A stretch of DNA of 64,000 bases from Desulfobacterales bacterium (GCA_030066985.1 JASJAN010000010.1:23276-87275); one strand, 5' to 3'; shown: positions 26,432 to 35,884, counted from the stretch's first letter. Numbers and translations: made by a program. The notes: generated by a model not told the origin, from the letters alone.

Positions 26432-28489
26432 CTATTTTTCGTCTTCTTGTGTGCAAAAATACTCGATCGTCTTCTGCGCACAGGTCTTACAGTAACCCAG
26501 CTTATTGAGCATGGTTTCAATCATGCGATCGTAAAGCTTTTGGTTTTCTTCATTGGTGCGGTTGGCCAATGCACCGATCAAGCTGCCGGCGCCGGCGATA
26601 TCGGATTTCAGACGTACGTCGGTGACGGCTTTAACCAGTTCCAGATTGTCCATAAAATCGTAATCCGGATCGACTGAGATTTTCTGACCATAAATTTTAC
26701 GAATCGACGTTCGAAAAGACTCTCGCTGCTCCTCGGTTTTAAGCCCCAGACGCTCCTCGACGCTGTTGATATAGCGCTCGTCGATTTTTAAAGCCTTCAG
26801 CTCCCCGTTTTGCGGATCTTTGTATTTCCACATCTTGTCCGGGCCTAAGTTTTCGGCATCAATTCCGATAATCATGTTGACATAGTTCATCACATCTTTG
26901 CGAATGGCATAAGGCTCATCCATGTAGGCATTGAACATCTCGGTCATGATGCGTTCGCGATACAATCCCTTGCCGGTTTTGAGATCTTCAAGATATTTGG
27001 ACCGGTCGTTGGCTTCGGTCACGTAATCCAGAACAATGCGTTCCAGTGCTCTGAAGATGTCGTATGCGAACATGCACTGGCCTTCATTGGTTTCAGAGCT
27101 TTCAATCAACAATTGAATGGCCCGACCCAAATTCCGTTGCCCCAGACCTTTTTGACCAAAACGGTTGATAATCTCCGGATCCTGGTTGAGGGTGTCGATG
27201 ACTTCCGCCAATGTTTTGATGCTTTTTTCGCCGGCAACCTCTCCTGCGGCCAACTTCATGGTTTCCACCGGTGTCAGTTTTTCAGAGCGCGGCAGGCGGC
27301 TTAGAACCGAAGTCACCGAAGCGGCGTAATTTAAGTTGGGATCCTGATGTAAATCTTCACGGGTCAGGGTGGTGCGGGTTTCACTTCCGATGGCATAGCC
27401 GGTCAACTGTTTTTGCAGTTTGTAATTGGTATTATGGGATACGTAACAGATGCGGCAGCGGTCAACGATGGGCGCTTCTTCTTTTTCTGACAGAAAGCGG
27501 TGAAATTCGGAATTGTTGCTGGTGGCCACAATTAGGGTATCGATCGGCCATTTGAAGCCGTCGATCTCAATGTTACGGTTCTGAATTACACCCAGATAAA
27601 CCTGGACCAGGTCTTTTTTGTTCTTATAGATTTCGTCACTGAAATGAATCCCGCCTCCGGCGACCCGTGCCAGGGCGCCCCGACGCAGATCAAAACGATA
27701 GGGATTGTTGGTATCGGTGATATGCAACAGGCGCTGAATGGATTCTTCACCCAGCAGATCCACGGCCGATGATGTAATTTTGTCTTTGGCCGGATATTTT
27801 CCAGTGACCGTACCCAGGCTTTCAGTCAATGGTACGGGTGTAATTTCGATGAATTTGAGCATTTCATCGATGTTGCCGTCGCAATGATTGCGCAGATCAT
27901 TCCAGATATAGCCGCTGCAGGCGCCTAGCGGCCGATAATCGGCATAGAATTTTTCGATATCTTTATCGGAAAAGCCGATCTGTTTGGCCAAAAATGCCTG
28001 GGTTTCATCCGGATCATCAAACAGATTCATGGCCAGGATCATGGGGTCTTCGTAAGTCTGGGATTCAATTGTGGTAATTTTGCCGTAGTTGCCGAGCTTC
28101 TCCAGATTCAAGAATTTAAAGGTGAACTTACGATTTTTTTCCTTGGCCAGAAAACTGCGATATTTGCCCGACAAAAATTCCACAAAATAGGTTTTGCCGT
28201 TACCCGGTTCACCCACCAGGACAAAGGCCATTTCCTTGGAGGAACCATTTTCGGCGGCATCTTTCACATATGACACAAAACTGTTGATTTCATCATACAT
28301 GCCGATAACGTGCTTGGCGCCATTGCGGAATATCTTAAAATCATAGGTTGTCTTACCGTTCACCACCACTTTTTCAATTTCACTTTCCAGGATCATGCGG
28401 GAGACTCCCTGGAAAGCATTTTCAAACCGCAACTTGCCGTCTTTGACAGCTGCCAAGTGCTGGTGAAGCGTGCTTGAATTTTTAGGCAT
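26432..28489 (-). CDS. prkA: PrkA-family serine protein kinase, first paralogue
   Basis: ATG 28489 is chosen because GGGAGGAAAA directly precedes it; the frame opens earlier without a site. The 685-residue protein has an AAA domain with Walker A VLVGEPGNGKTYFVEFL near residue 95, then a typical PrkA core: RRGALARVAGGGIHFSDEIY, LIVATSNNSEFHRFL and DRCRICYVSHNTNYKLQKQL. The C-terminal kinase-like domain carries LGPDKMWKYKDPQNGELKAL, and the chain ends in a CKTC pair. It is the more canonical of the two PrkA copies. It probably leads the prkA-yeaH-spoVR-prkA gene set. PrkA family members are reported as serine kinases or AAA proteases in other bacteria. Confidence 0.92.
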   Translation of the reverse strand: MPKNSSTLHQHLAAVKDGKLRFENAFQGVSRMILESEIEKVVVNGKTTYDFKIFRNGAKHVIGMYDEINSFVSYVKDAAENGSSKEMAFVLVGEPGNGKTYFVEFLSGKYRSFLAKEKNRKFTFKFLNLEKLGNYGKITTIESQTYEDPMILAMNLFDDPDETQAFLAKQIGFSDKDIEKFYADYRPLGACSGYIWNDLRNHCDGNIDEMLKFIEITPVPLTESLGTVTGKYPAKDKITSSAVDLLGEESIQRLLHITDTNNPYRFDLRRGALARVAGGGIHFSDEIYKNKKDLVQVYLGVIQNRNIEIDGFKWPIDTLIVATSNNSEFHRFLSEKEEAPIVDRCRICYVSHNTNYKLQKQLTGYAIGSETRTTLTREDLHQDPNLNYAASVTSVLSRLPRSEKLTPVETMKLAAGEVAGEKSIKTLAEVIDTLNQDPEIINRFGQKGLGQRNLGRAIQLLIESSETNEGQCMFAYDIFRALERIVLDYVTEANDRSKYLEDLKTGKGLYRERIMTEMFNAYMDEPYAIRKDVMNYVNMIIGIDAENLGPDKMWKYKDPQNGELKALKIDERYINSVEERLGLKTEEQRESFRTSIRKIYGQKISVDPDYDFMDNLELVKAVTDVRLKSDIAGAGSLIGALANRTNEENQKLYDRMIETMLNKLGYCKTCAQKTIEYFCTQEDEK

Positions 28490-28546
28490 TTTTCCTCCCA
28501 TCGTATATGGTTGTTTGAAATTATTGTTGTTCAGCGTGTGGCTCAA

Positions 28547-29046
28547 GCTGCCAGCTCGTGGATTTATTAGAATTCGTCCATTTTGTTCAAATCATGAACA
28601 TCTGCGGGGATGCTGTTTTCACCTTCGGGCAGGAATTGACTGGCTGGAAATTCAAAATCTATACTAAATACAAGTTCTTTTTAACCCCAATGCCTCGTGT
28701 TCCCTAACCAAATGTGTAAGCATCAATCCTGTTTTGGCAACTTGGATATTAAAAAAATTAACGCCTTTTTGACGTTATATTGTAACATTTTTTGGCAGCT
28801 TTATCCTATTTTGAACTCAGTTTTTAGGCACTTCGCAGGCACATTTTTAATTCCGTTTTGTGGTCGATTCACGGCAATCCGGCTAACTCCTCATAATTGC
28901 TTTACTTTCGCTTGTAGACGGTTCAAATGCCACAACCTAAGCCATTTACGGTCGACTCAACAATGCTGTTCCTTACAACACATCTACATATATAGATGCA
29001 AAAATAATACCATTGGTAACAAAATGTTTAATTAAATCGATATTTT
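28547..29046. other. Intergenic region upstream of prkA
   Basis: About 500 nt of mainly AT-rich sequence between the ccoI-side repeat and prkA. It should carry the prkA promoter on the minus strand. No coding frame with a ribosome site and no recognised binding site is seen. Confidence 0.4.
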
Positions 29047-29217
29047 TGGTTCCTAGGTTCCTAGGTTCAGAGGTTCAGAGGTTGCGTGTTACGTGTTCCG
29101 AGTTTAGTGGTTTAAGCAGCCAGCAAGCAACAGGCCGAAGTCAGAAGCCAGGCGATAAAAACCAGCGGACATTGACCTTAACCTTTGAACGCTGAACCTT
29201 GAACCTCGGAACCCTGA
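29047..29217. repeat. Dispersed inverted repeat, GGTTCAG type, forming the 3' end of ccoI
   Basis: Left: GGTTCCTAGGTTCCTAGG, TTCAGAGGTTCAGAGG, then TTGCGTGTTACGTGTTCCGAG, split here as TTGCGTGTTACG and TGTTCCGAG. Right: CCTTTGAACGCTGAACCTTG and AACCTCGGAACCCTGAG. The right arm includes the last ten or so codons and the stop of the minus-strand ccoI gene. Confidence 0.8.
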
Positions 29218-31718
29218 GCGGAGTGCTTACGGACCAGCATCAGCGTGTTTCCGATGACGCTGATGCTGCTCAAAAGCATGGCGCAAACGGCCACCAACGG
29301 GTTCAACAGGCCGCTCATGGCGATGGGGATACTGATGACATTGTATGCGAAGGTAAAGACCAGGTTCTGATGAATTTTTTGGTTGACCACTGTAGAAAAT
29401 GTCAGAAAATCAATGACTTGTTCGGGTTCGGCCCGCATCAGGGTCACAGCCGCCACCTCTTCGCCCAGATGCGCCCCGGAATGGACCGCCAGCGAAAGAT
29501 CAGCCTGCACCAGAGCAGGGGCGTCATTGATGCCATCGCCGACCATCGCAACAAGGTGATTTTGTTTCTGCAAGGCTTTAACGGCGGCTACTTTATCGTT
29601 TGGTGTTTGGCCGCCGAAAGCCTCGGGAATTCCAACAGCCTCAGCAACGGCACGCGTCGTCTGAATGCCATCACCCGAAACCAGTTGGGTTTTTAACCCG
29701 CGCTGCTGCAATTGCTCAATGGTTGTTCTGGCGCCGCTGCGAAGGGTGTCTCCAAATGCGAAAATAGCGGCCGGCGAATCGCCGATACTCATAAATACGT
29801 ATGAATCTGTTGATGTTGGCTGTATGCGATTGAAATCATATTCTTTTTTGAAGTCGATGAGGGTGTCCCCCATAAAGCCCGCTGAGCCGATTTTTACAGG
29901 GGTATTTTCAAATAGACCGGATATGCCGTTTTCGGCCGTCTGAATTTGTTCGATTTTCGCCGGCTGTAAATGGCGTTTTTTGGCCTGCTGCCGTATTTCC
30001 CGGGCGATAAAATGATCTGAATCCATTTCAAGACCGGCCGCTAGGTGAAATACCCCATCCCGATCTTGAGAACCCAAAGTGATCACCTCCTGCAGGGTCC
30101 AGTTACCGTGTGTGACTGTCCCGGTTTTATCAAATACAAATGCACTGACGCGTTGTGCCATGTCAAAGGCTGCAAAATCCCTCACCAGAATTCCCTTTTT
30201 GCCGGCAATTGATATCCCGGCCACCCGGGCCAGGGGGATGGCGATTCCCAGCGCGCAGGGACAGGAGATGACCATGACGGTCACAGCTCTTAAAATGGAC
30301 GCTTCCACCGATATACCGCTGAGGGCACATATAACGGCGGTGGCAGCTGCCATTGCCAGAATGACGGGCACAAACCATTGCAGGATGACATCTGTTTTAC
30401 CTTCGATAGGCAACTTGGTCAGCAGCGTTTTTTCAATGATTTGCATCATCTGACCCAGGGTGGCATCATCACCGACTTTTTCGGCGCTGACTTTAAATTC
30501 GCCCTGCTGGACCCGAGTGCCACTTCTAACAAAATCCCCGGTCTTTTTGGCAACCGGCACCGGCTCGCCGGTCAACGCGGATTCATCCACGCTGCCACTG
30601 CCGGCCAGGATGTGCCCATCCGCCGGTATAATTTCATTTTCAGCCACACGAAAATGGTCAGCGGGTGCCAGTTGTTCAATGGCCACATAACGGCCGTCGG
30701 GAAAATCACGATTACAGATCCTAACTTTTGTAGGTGCCAGCGCAAAGAAATTTTCCAGATCCATCAGCACTTTTCTTTTGGCGCGGCGCTCGAGTGCTTT
30801 GCCGAGCAATACGAGGGTGATCAGCATCGCGGCGGTGTCATAGTAAAGATGGATGCTGCCGCGTAAAAGGTTAAACGTGCTGTAAAAATAAGCGCTCAAG
30901 GCCCCGATAATGATCAGGGTTTCCATGCTGAAGGCCGCATGGCGCAATCCTGCCCAGGCTTTTTTGTAAAAATCATATCCGCCGTAGATCAAAACGGCAC
31001 CGGCCATGACAAACATGGGCCAGGATATTTTCGCAGCATTTTCGGCTGAAAAGTCTGTAATAAAGCCGGTATATAGAGCAAAAGATAGCATCATCACATT
31101 CATGGTCAAAAAAGCCGAGACTGCAAAACGCACAAATTCCCGTGAGAACTCCTTGGTTTTGCCGGATTCCTCAACCGTTGCTGCCTGGAACCCAAGTTTG
31201 CCGATGCTTTGAATGATCTGATCAGGAGAGACCTTGATAGGATCGTAAAGTACCTGTAGCCGGTCCGTTGAAAAATTGCAGGTTGAATCGATGACACCCT
31301 GGGTTTTTTGCAAAGATTTATCGATGACCCAGGCACAGGCCGAACACCACATTTTGCTGACCAACAGCGTAAGTGTCAGGGCATTAGGTGCCTCAATTGA
31401 TGCGGATGCTTTGGCGGCATTTGACTGGGCGTCATCACCCACGGAAGCGGTATCGCGTGAAATTTCGATGAGTTGCTCTTCAGAAGCCGGAATAATACCT
31501 TTGGACTGGCATTGCTTGAACAATTGGGTTTCTTTAAACGATTCAGGATTGGGCGAATCTGAAGCTTCCATCAGGATGGTGAACACTTGCCGGCAGCCGT
31601 GGCAGCAGAACGCATAATCGGCTCCAGCGATAGCGGCGGTAGCTGTTTTGTAGCGCAGTGGAAGGCCGCACAGGTCACATTTTTTCGAGGTGTTATTTGA
31701 GTCAGGGTGCTTAACCAT
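29178..31718 (-). CDS. ccoI: Copper-type P1B ATPase for cbb3 oxidase assembly (CcoI/FixI)
   Basis: The 846-residue pump moves copper for oxidase assembly. In order it has an N-terminal cysteine domain (KKCDLCGLPLRY, then CCHGCRQVF near residue 40) typical of FixI/CcoI, a metal-binding HMA domain (SKMWCSACAWVI near 125), membrane helices with the CPC motif VISCPCALGIAIPLA near 485, the phosphorylation site DKTGTVT, and the hinge VGDGINDAPALVQADLSLAV. It is the last gene of the complex III-cbb3 operon, which fits the assembly role. The last codons (EVQGSAFKG) are not family sequence: they are encoded by the GGTTCA-type repeat, which also supplies the stop. Confidence 0.92.
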   Translation of the reverse strand: MVKHPDSNNTSKKCDLCGLPLRYKTATAAIAGADYAFCCHGCRQVFTILMEASDSPNPESFKETQLFKQCQSKGIIPASEEQLIEISRDTASVGDDAQSNAAKASASIEAPNALTLTLLVSKMWCSACAWVIDKSLQKTQGVIDSTCNFSTDRLQVLYDPIKVSPDQIIQSIGKLGFQAATVEESGKTKEFSREFVRFAVSAFLTMNVMMLSFALYTGFITDFSAENAAKISWPMFVMAGAVLIYGGYDFYKKAWAGLRHAAFSMETLIIIGALSAYFYSTFNLLRGSIHLYYDTAAMLITLVLLGKALERRAKRKVLMDLENFFALAPTKVRICNRDFPDGRYVAIEQLAPADHFRVAENEIIPADGHILAGSGSVDESALTGEPVPVAKKTGDFVRSGTRVQQGEFKVSAEKVGDDATLGQMMQIIEKTLLTKLPIEGKTDVILQWFVPVILAMAAATAVICALSGISVEASILRAVTVMVISCPCALGIAIPLARVAGISIAGKKGILVRDFAAFDMAQRVSAFVFDKTGTVTHGNWTLQEVITLGSQDRDGVFHLAAGLEMDSDHFIAREIRQQAKKRHLQPAKIEQIQTAENGISGLFENTPVKIGSAGFMGDTLIDFKKEYDFNRIQPTSTDSYVFMSIGDSPAAIFAFGDTLRSGARTTIEQLQQRGLKTQLVSGDGIQTTRAVAEAVGIPEAFGGQTPNDKVAAVKALQKQNHLVAMVGDGINDAPALVQADLSLAVHSGAHLGEEVAAVTLMRAEPEQVIDFLTFSTVVNQKIHQNLVFTFAYNVISIPIAMSGLLNPLVAVCAMLLSSISVIGNTLMLVRKHSAQGSEVQGSAFKG

Positions 31719-31760
31719 GGAGCCAGGAAAATTCTAAATAATAATTTCTATAATCAAGTT

Positions 31761-31899
31761 GTCAGGTTTCAGGTGTCAGGTGTCAGCAAAAAGATGACAG
31801 AGAGCAGAAAACAGAGGACAGAAAGGCTATTTTGTTTTAATTCCCATCTGTCGTCTGACCTCGTTCTTCTGACACCTGACACCCGACACCTGAAACCTG
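31761..31899. repeat. Dispersed inverted repeat, GGTGTCA type
   Basis: GTCAGGTTTCAGGTGTCAGG with TGTCAG is opposed by CTGACACCTGACACCCGACA and CCTGAAACCTGG. Inner parts (GAGCAGAAAACAGAGGACAG and CATCTGTCGTCTGACCTC) match those of 1251-1408. It lies between actE and ccoI inside the respiratory operon. Confidence 0.8.
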
Positions 31900-31975
31900 G
31901 ATAGGTCTTACTGCCGAACCCAGAATGTAATATGAAAAAAACACGAAAGAAAGTGAAGTTTGGGATTGAAGAGAA

Positions 31976-32494
31976 TTATTCTCGCGTGCCAAGGGATTTG
32001 ACAAAAGCAACGACTCGCCAGCGATCATCGACGGTGATGGTCGCGTGCAATGGGGGCTGCCGGCCATCGGGGATGCCATAGCTGACATTTTTAAAAAGTA
32101 CACCGGCCGGGCTGTTTTGGACTTTGGCGCTGCGCAGATCGGTCGGCAAAGGCGCAAAGCTCTGACCGACGCTGCCGTTGCCGTCGTATTTATGACCGTG
32201 GCACTGAGCGCAATAGACCAGGTATACGGCTTTACCGCGATCGATCGCAGCCGGCTGGTTCAAATCGAAGGGAGATGGTATGTCGGTTCCGGCCGATACC
32301 CGGAAAATGGCTTCGCCACCGTTTACCGGGACTATGCCAGCCTCCTTGATCAGCAGCGGCTCTTCGTAAGGCCGCACGGCAGGTGTTTCCCGCATCCGGC
32401 CATAGCGGAAGTTATTATCATAATAGACGAGCGCATTGTAGGCAACCAGAACTACAATGACGACACCAATCAAAAAGCCAATTACCTTTTTCAT
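31976..32494 (-). CDS. actE: Monohaem cytochrome c, ActE-like subunit of alternative complex III
   Basis: The 172-residue protein has an N-terminal membrane anchor (MKKVIGFLIGVVIVVLVAYN) and one haem c site, CAQCHG (C95, C98, H99). Before the haem domain is the segment RMRETPAVRPYEEP, reminiscent of the conserved ActE pre-domain. ActE carries electrons from the complex toward the oxidase at the periplasmic face. Unusually it is separated from the other act genes by the cbb3 subunits, which suggests that the two complexes are made together. Assignment as ActE rather than a CcoP substitute is an inference from the pre-domain; the protein could also feed the oxidase directly. Confidence 0.75.
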   Translation of the reverse strand: MKKVIGFLIGVVIVVLVAYNALVYYDNNFRYGRMRETPAVRPYEEPLLIKEAGIVPVNGGEAIFRVSAGTDIPSPFDLNQPAAIDRGKAVYLVYCAQCHGHKYDGNGSVGQSFAPLPTDLRSAKVQNSPAGVLFKNVSYGIPDGRQPPLHATITVDDRWRVVAFVKSLGTRE

Positions 32495-32779
32495 TTATTC
32501 AACACCTTTAAAAGGAATAATATACAAATGCTTTGGGTTTTCTTCCTGACCCTGCTCTTTGAGCACATGCTGAGCGTAAGGTAATGGGTAATAAGGATCC
32601 CAAATGGCATAAGCAGACTCCGCAGGCACATCATCTATCGGTCGATAATCCCAGTCGGGCTGCCCAAGGTCCCCAATAACGGTATATGCCAGCCACCCCT
32701 TGAAGACAATGATGGCGACAAATAAAAGTACCAATAGCCAGGTTTTGACTGCCGAGGCATGGTGATCCGTATTTTCCAT
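32495..32779 (-). CDS. Small membrane-anchored protein of the respiratory operon
   Basis: The 94 residues have one membrane helix (TWLLVLLFVAIIVFKGWLAY) followed by a periplasmic-type segment rich in Pro, Tyr and Trp (WDYRPIDDVPAESAYAIWDP, YYPLPYAQHVLK). It has no haem or cysteine motif. Its stop joins the actE start (32494/32495) and its start overlaps the preceding small gene by one base, so it is tightly embedded in the operon. No family is recognised; an accessory oxidase or complex III subunit is a reasonable guess from position only. Confidence 0.7.
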   Translation of the reverse strand: MENTDHHASAVKTWLLVLLFVAIIVFKGWLAYTVIGDLGQPDWDYRPIDDVPAESAYAIWDPYYPLPYAQHVLKEQGQEENPKHLYIIPFKGVE

Positions 32780-33054
32780 TAGATTCTGACCTCTAAAGTA
32801 CCAATTAAGACGATATAGGCGAATACCCAGATAATGGTTCCAATCAGTATGAGACTTGCCACCAGGGGAAAAGGCGCGTTGCGGCCTTGAATACCGCCGG
32901 GAAATTCCTCGATGATGCGCGTTTCGCGTTCTTCCGCATCTTTACGCTTGACGTAATAAAACCCCAGGCCGATGATAAACAGCACAACCGTTGCCAGGGC
33001 CGGAAACAGATACATAACAAAATGCTGAATGCCCAGTAAGGTAAAATATCTCAT
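32779..33054 (-). CDS. CcoP N-terminal-like membrane protein without haem domain
   Basis: The 91 residues contain two membrane segments (LFPALATVVLFIIGLGFYYV and LVASLILIGTIIWVFAYIVL) joined by a charged loop with EEFPGGIQGRNAPFP. The loop and second helix resemble the N-terminal domain of CcoP/FixP (the xDGIxExNxPxP region before the anchor helix), but the two cytochrome c domains of CcoP are missing. Haem function may have moved to the two-haem CcoO and to ActE in the same operon. It overlaps its downstream neighbour by one base. The CcoP link is a motif judgement, not proof. Confidence 0.6.
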   Translation of the reverse strand: MRYFTLLGIQHFVMYLFPALATVVLFIIGLGFYYVKRKDAEERETRIIEEFPGGIQGRNAPFPLVASLILIGTIIWVFAYIVLIGTLEVRI

Positions 33055-33105
33055 AGCCGGATTCCTTGAATGTTTTTTAAATCAAACCCTTTCTGCTAGG
33101 AGCCA

Positions 33106-33369
33106 TTATTGCATCCCTTTTATCAAGGAAAAGACCACTACCGCCACAGCGCTTGCAAGGCATAGGCAAACCAGTGAAAAAAGAGCAGCGGTTTGAATGC
33201 GCGCAAATCTGGGTATTTTTGCCGGTTGGGTTTGCATTTCATTTTGCAGCGGCAAAAAGCGCGCCCTTTGCTGGTCATTAAACTGCCCGCTGTTCAGCGC
33301 CCAGAAAAACACCACCAGGCTGATAACAAATCCGGCAGCCATATATGCAATAAAGTAAGGGTAGTACAT
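33106..33369 (-). CDS. CcoS-like small membrane protein
   Basis: This 87-residue protein has an N-terminal helix followed by WALNSGQFNDQQRARFLPLQ. That resembles the CcoS/FixS motif (W..SGQFDD..), a cbb3 oxidase assembly factor. Unlike classical CcoS (about 50-60 residues) it has a second C-terminal helix (FSLVCLCLASAVAVVVFSLI). Its place directly after ccoO supports an assembly or small structural role. Confidence 0.6.
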   Translation of the reverse strand: MYYPYFIAYMAAGFVISLVVFFWALNSGQFNDQQRARFLPLQNEMQTQPAKIPRFARIQTAALFSLVCLCLASAVAVVVFSLIKGMQ

Positions 33370-33435
33370 CTTAGTTAAATAGTTGATTGGTCAAATAGTT
33401 AAATAGTTAATAAATCAACGATCAAGCAAGTTATA

Positions 33436-33559
33436 CGAAAATAGGAACTTTATTCGAAGAGCCAGGCCGCACAAGGATTTTAGGTTGAGGCGTACGTTTG
33501 GTACGTCGAGGCCTAAAATCCGCGGAGAACGCAGCTATTCGGAAAAAGGGCCAATTTCG
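33436..33559. repeat. Long palindromic element near the ccoO stop (P3)
   Basis: Left arm CGAAAATAGGAAC with TTTATTCGAAGAGC; right arm GCTATTCGGAAAAAGGGCC and AATTTCG. The core is GAGGCGTACGTTTGGTACG. It ends 7 nt from the minus-strand stop of ccoO (33567-33569). The inner sequence (GGCCGCACAAGGATTTTAGG and CGGAGAACGCAGCT) is shared with P2. It sits between ccoO and the CcoS-like gene, that is, within the operon. Confidence 0.85.
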
Positions 33560-33566
33560 CCTAATG

Positions 33567-34499
33567 TTATGGTTCCCAGGCCGCATCTATACCGCGCGGT
33601 TCGGCATTGGCATCGCTCTGGTTAATAAAGTAAACTGCAATGTAATCACCGACCTCCCAGAGCTTCTGGGATTCCAGCTCTTTTTTAAAATACGGCATGG
33701 CCGTTCCGGTTATGCCGTTCATCAGCTGATAGTAGATAATCCCGCCGGATATCTCGCGGCCCTTCAAAATCGTGAAATTTAACGGCGGCGGATATATCCA
33801 GGGCTGGGCCGGGCCCATGCCGTCTCCGATGGGGCCGTGGCAGCCGATACAATTATTCTGATAAATTTTATGTCCCCGCTGCAAGCTGGCCTTGGTGGTC
33901 GGGTACGGATTCGGGATGTTGCGCCACCCTTCCGGCACAATTTCTGCCAGCCAGCGGGCGTTTACATCAGGTCCGGCCTCATAGGCCTTGATAGATTCGG
34001 CTTTCCAGTAACGCTGGCGCTCCATGCGCCGGTCGGCATTTTTAAATCCCAGGCTTTGAATATATTGAGTCAGTTGATGAATGCGTTCCATACCCAGCCA
34101 CTCAAAGGGCGGCATAATCGAGCTCGGCCGCGTGTAACGCGGATTGATAAAATGAGCGATATGCCAGTCATCTGGGTGCTCGCCGCCTTCCTGTGACAGG
34201 TCCACACCGGTGCGCTGGGATCCCAGCGCCACGGGTTCGTCGGCCACATAATCGCCGGTTTGGGCAATGCGATGTGCGCCGTGGATCCAATCGATGGCCC
34301 GGATGGACTGACTGTGACAGTAAACGCACCCGTTCTCCAGGTAAATTTTACGGCCTTCATTTTCAATTGCCGTGCGAGTGCGAAAAATTTCAGAAGGTGT
34401 CTTATCCTGGGTGGCATAGGGCCAGTAGACGACGATCAATGTAATAGCCGCCAACAGGGCCAGAATACCCGTGATAATGACAGTCGGGGTCATTCTCAT
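33567..34499 (-). CDS. ccoO: cbb3-type oxidase cytochrome c subunit (CcoO) with extra haem domain
   Basis: Residues 1-30 form the anchor helix. The CcoO-type haem site is NGCVYCHSQSIR (C58, C61, H62), with a likely Met ligand in SSIMPPFEWLG. A second cytochrome c domain at the C-terminus has NNCIGCHGPIGDG (C217, C220, H221) and a likely Met in GTAMPYFKKEL. Ordinary CcoO ends after one haem domain, so at 310 residues this is a fused two-haem form. It may replace part of the missing CcoP. Its start overlaps the ccoN stop by four bases (34496-34499), implying translational coupling. Confidence 0.9.
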   Translation of the reverse strand: MRMTPTVIITGILALLAAITLIVVYWPYATQDKTPSEIFRTRTAIENEGRKIYLENGCVYCHSQSIRAIDWIHGAHRIAQTGDYVADEPVALGSQRTGVDLSQEGGEHPDDWHIAHFINPRYTRPSSIMPPFEWLGMERIHQLTQYIQSLGFKNADRRMERQRYWKAESIKAYEAGPDVNARWLAEIVPEGWRNIPNPYPTTKASLQRGHKIYQNNCIGCHGPIGDGMGPAQPWIYPPPLNFTILKGREISGGIIYYQLMNGITGTAMPYFKKELESQKLWEVGDYIAVYFINQSDANAEPRGIDAAWEP

Positions 34500-35884
34500 G
34501 TTGCAACTCCGCGATTAAAATATAGCGATCGAATGACGTTATATAATCCGATATATGCGCCAATCATAATAAACAATCCCAGCGAGGCTCTTAAAATGTA
34601 ATAGGGTTGAATCATGGGCAAGGTGCGATAAAGGGCTTCACCATTGTACCAGGCATTGCCCTGGATGAGTCCAACAACCGTCAGGACCACCGCAAAGCCC
34701 GTGACACCGATCAGCACCAGCCAATATTGAACGTCGGCCAGAAATTTACTGTACAGGGGTTTGCCCGTAATTTTGGGTAAAATGAAATACAGCCCGCCAA
34801 GGGCTGTTACCCCGGCAAATCCGAGCACACCGATATGGGCATGGCCGACCACCCAGTTGTTGAAGTGGGTGATGCGCTGCACATGCGGCAGGGCCATCAT
34901 TGAGCCCTGGATATTGACAAAGAAATAAAATATGGTGCCGGTCAACACGAATTTGGCGCCAATGTCAGCATGAATCTCCCCCAGCTTGCCTTTGATGGTG
35001 TACCATAAATTGATCAATACGATCATAACCGGAATTACCATGGCGACACTGTCAACAATCGAGATGGTTTTCAGCCAGGTAGGCACGGGCACCTGCAGCA
35101 GGTGATGGGTGCCGATATGGGTATAAACGATGATCAAAGACCAGAACCCTACCAGTGACAGCGTGTGGCTCCACAGCGGGCTGCGTGTGGCAATCGGCAG
35201 CACATAGTAGGCCACCGCCAGACCCATGGGCGTCAATAGGAGCCCGAAAATATTGTGCCCGTAAAACCATAGAAGGATGGCATCCGGGATACCCACCAGG
35301 GCGCCGGTATCGGGTTTCCAAATGACATTGCCAAGGCAATAAGTGATGGATGTCAAAAGGACAGCGGCGGTCGTATACCAGATGGACACATATAAAATGG
35401 GCTCTGCACGCTTGCGGATGGTCATTAAAATGTTGAATACGACCAGGGAGAAACTGATCACCACCATAATATCAACTGGCCATGGCAATTCAGCGTATTC
35501 GCGACCCTGGGTGTGCCCAAGACTGATACCGATCATACCGGCGGCAACCGTAATATTCCAGAAAATGGCGCTGAATATGCCGAGCTTATGGCTGAACAGC
35601 TCGGTCCGCAATAGTCTGGGAAAATAATAAAAGGCTGCCGCCAGTAAACCCGGGGTTACAAAACCGAACAATACAGCGTTGATGTGCATGGGCCTTACCC
35701 GGCCAAAGTGAATATATTCGACATTCGCCAAAAAATCCGGCGCGATCAAATAGCCCGCGGCAATCATGCCAAAAGAGGTTGCCGCGGCAAACCAGAGTGC
35801 GGATGTCAGCGTAAATGCCTTGGCGGTCGGATTGCTCGATGACACCTTTTCAGTGACTTCAGTCGACAAATTTGGTTCTCCCAT
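34496..35884 (-). CDS. ccoN: cbb3-type cytochrome c oxidase catalytic subunit I
   Basis: This subunit reduces O2 to water at the haem b3-CuB site. The 462 residues include about twelve helices. Ligand motifs are visible: the low-spin haem region FGRVRPMHINAVLFGF, the first CuB histidine in WFYGHNIFGLLLTP, the CuB pair with the nearby tyrosine in VYTHIGTHHLLQVP, and the haem pair in HFNNWVVGHAHIGVLGF. These mark the cbb3 (C-type) haem-copper family, usually of high O2 affinity. It is preceded by the ActA gene and followed by ccoO. A TTATTC-type repeat fills the gap to ActA. Confidence 0.95.
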   Translation of the reverse strand: MGEPNLSTEVTEKVSSSNPTAKAFTLTSALWFAAATSFGMIAAGYLIAPDFLANVEYIHFGRVRPMHINAVLFGFVTPGLLAAAFYYFPRLLRTELFSHKLGIFSAIFWNITVAAGMIGISLGHTQGREYAELPWPVDIMVVISFSLVVFNILMTIRKRAEPILYVSIWYTTAAVLLTSITYCLGNVIWKPDTGALVGIPDAILLWFYGHNIFGLLLTPMGLAVAYYVLPIATRSPLWSHTLSLVGFWSLIIVYTHIGTHHLLQVPVPTWLKTISIVDSVAMVIPVMIVLINLWYTIKGKLGEIHADIGAKFVLTGTIFYFFVNIQGSMMALPHVQRITHFNNWVVGHAHIGVLGFAGVTALGGLYFILPKITGKPLYSKFLADVQYWLVLIGVTGFAVVLTVVGLIQGNAWYNGEALYRTLPMIQPYYILRASLGLFIMIGAYIGLYNVIRSLYFNRGVAT

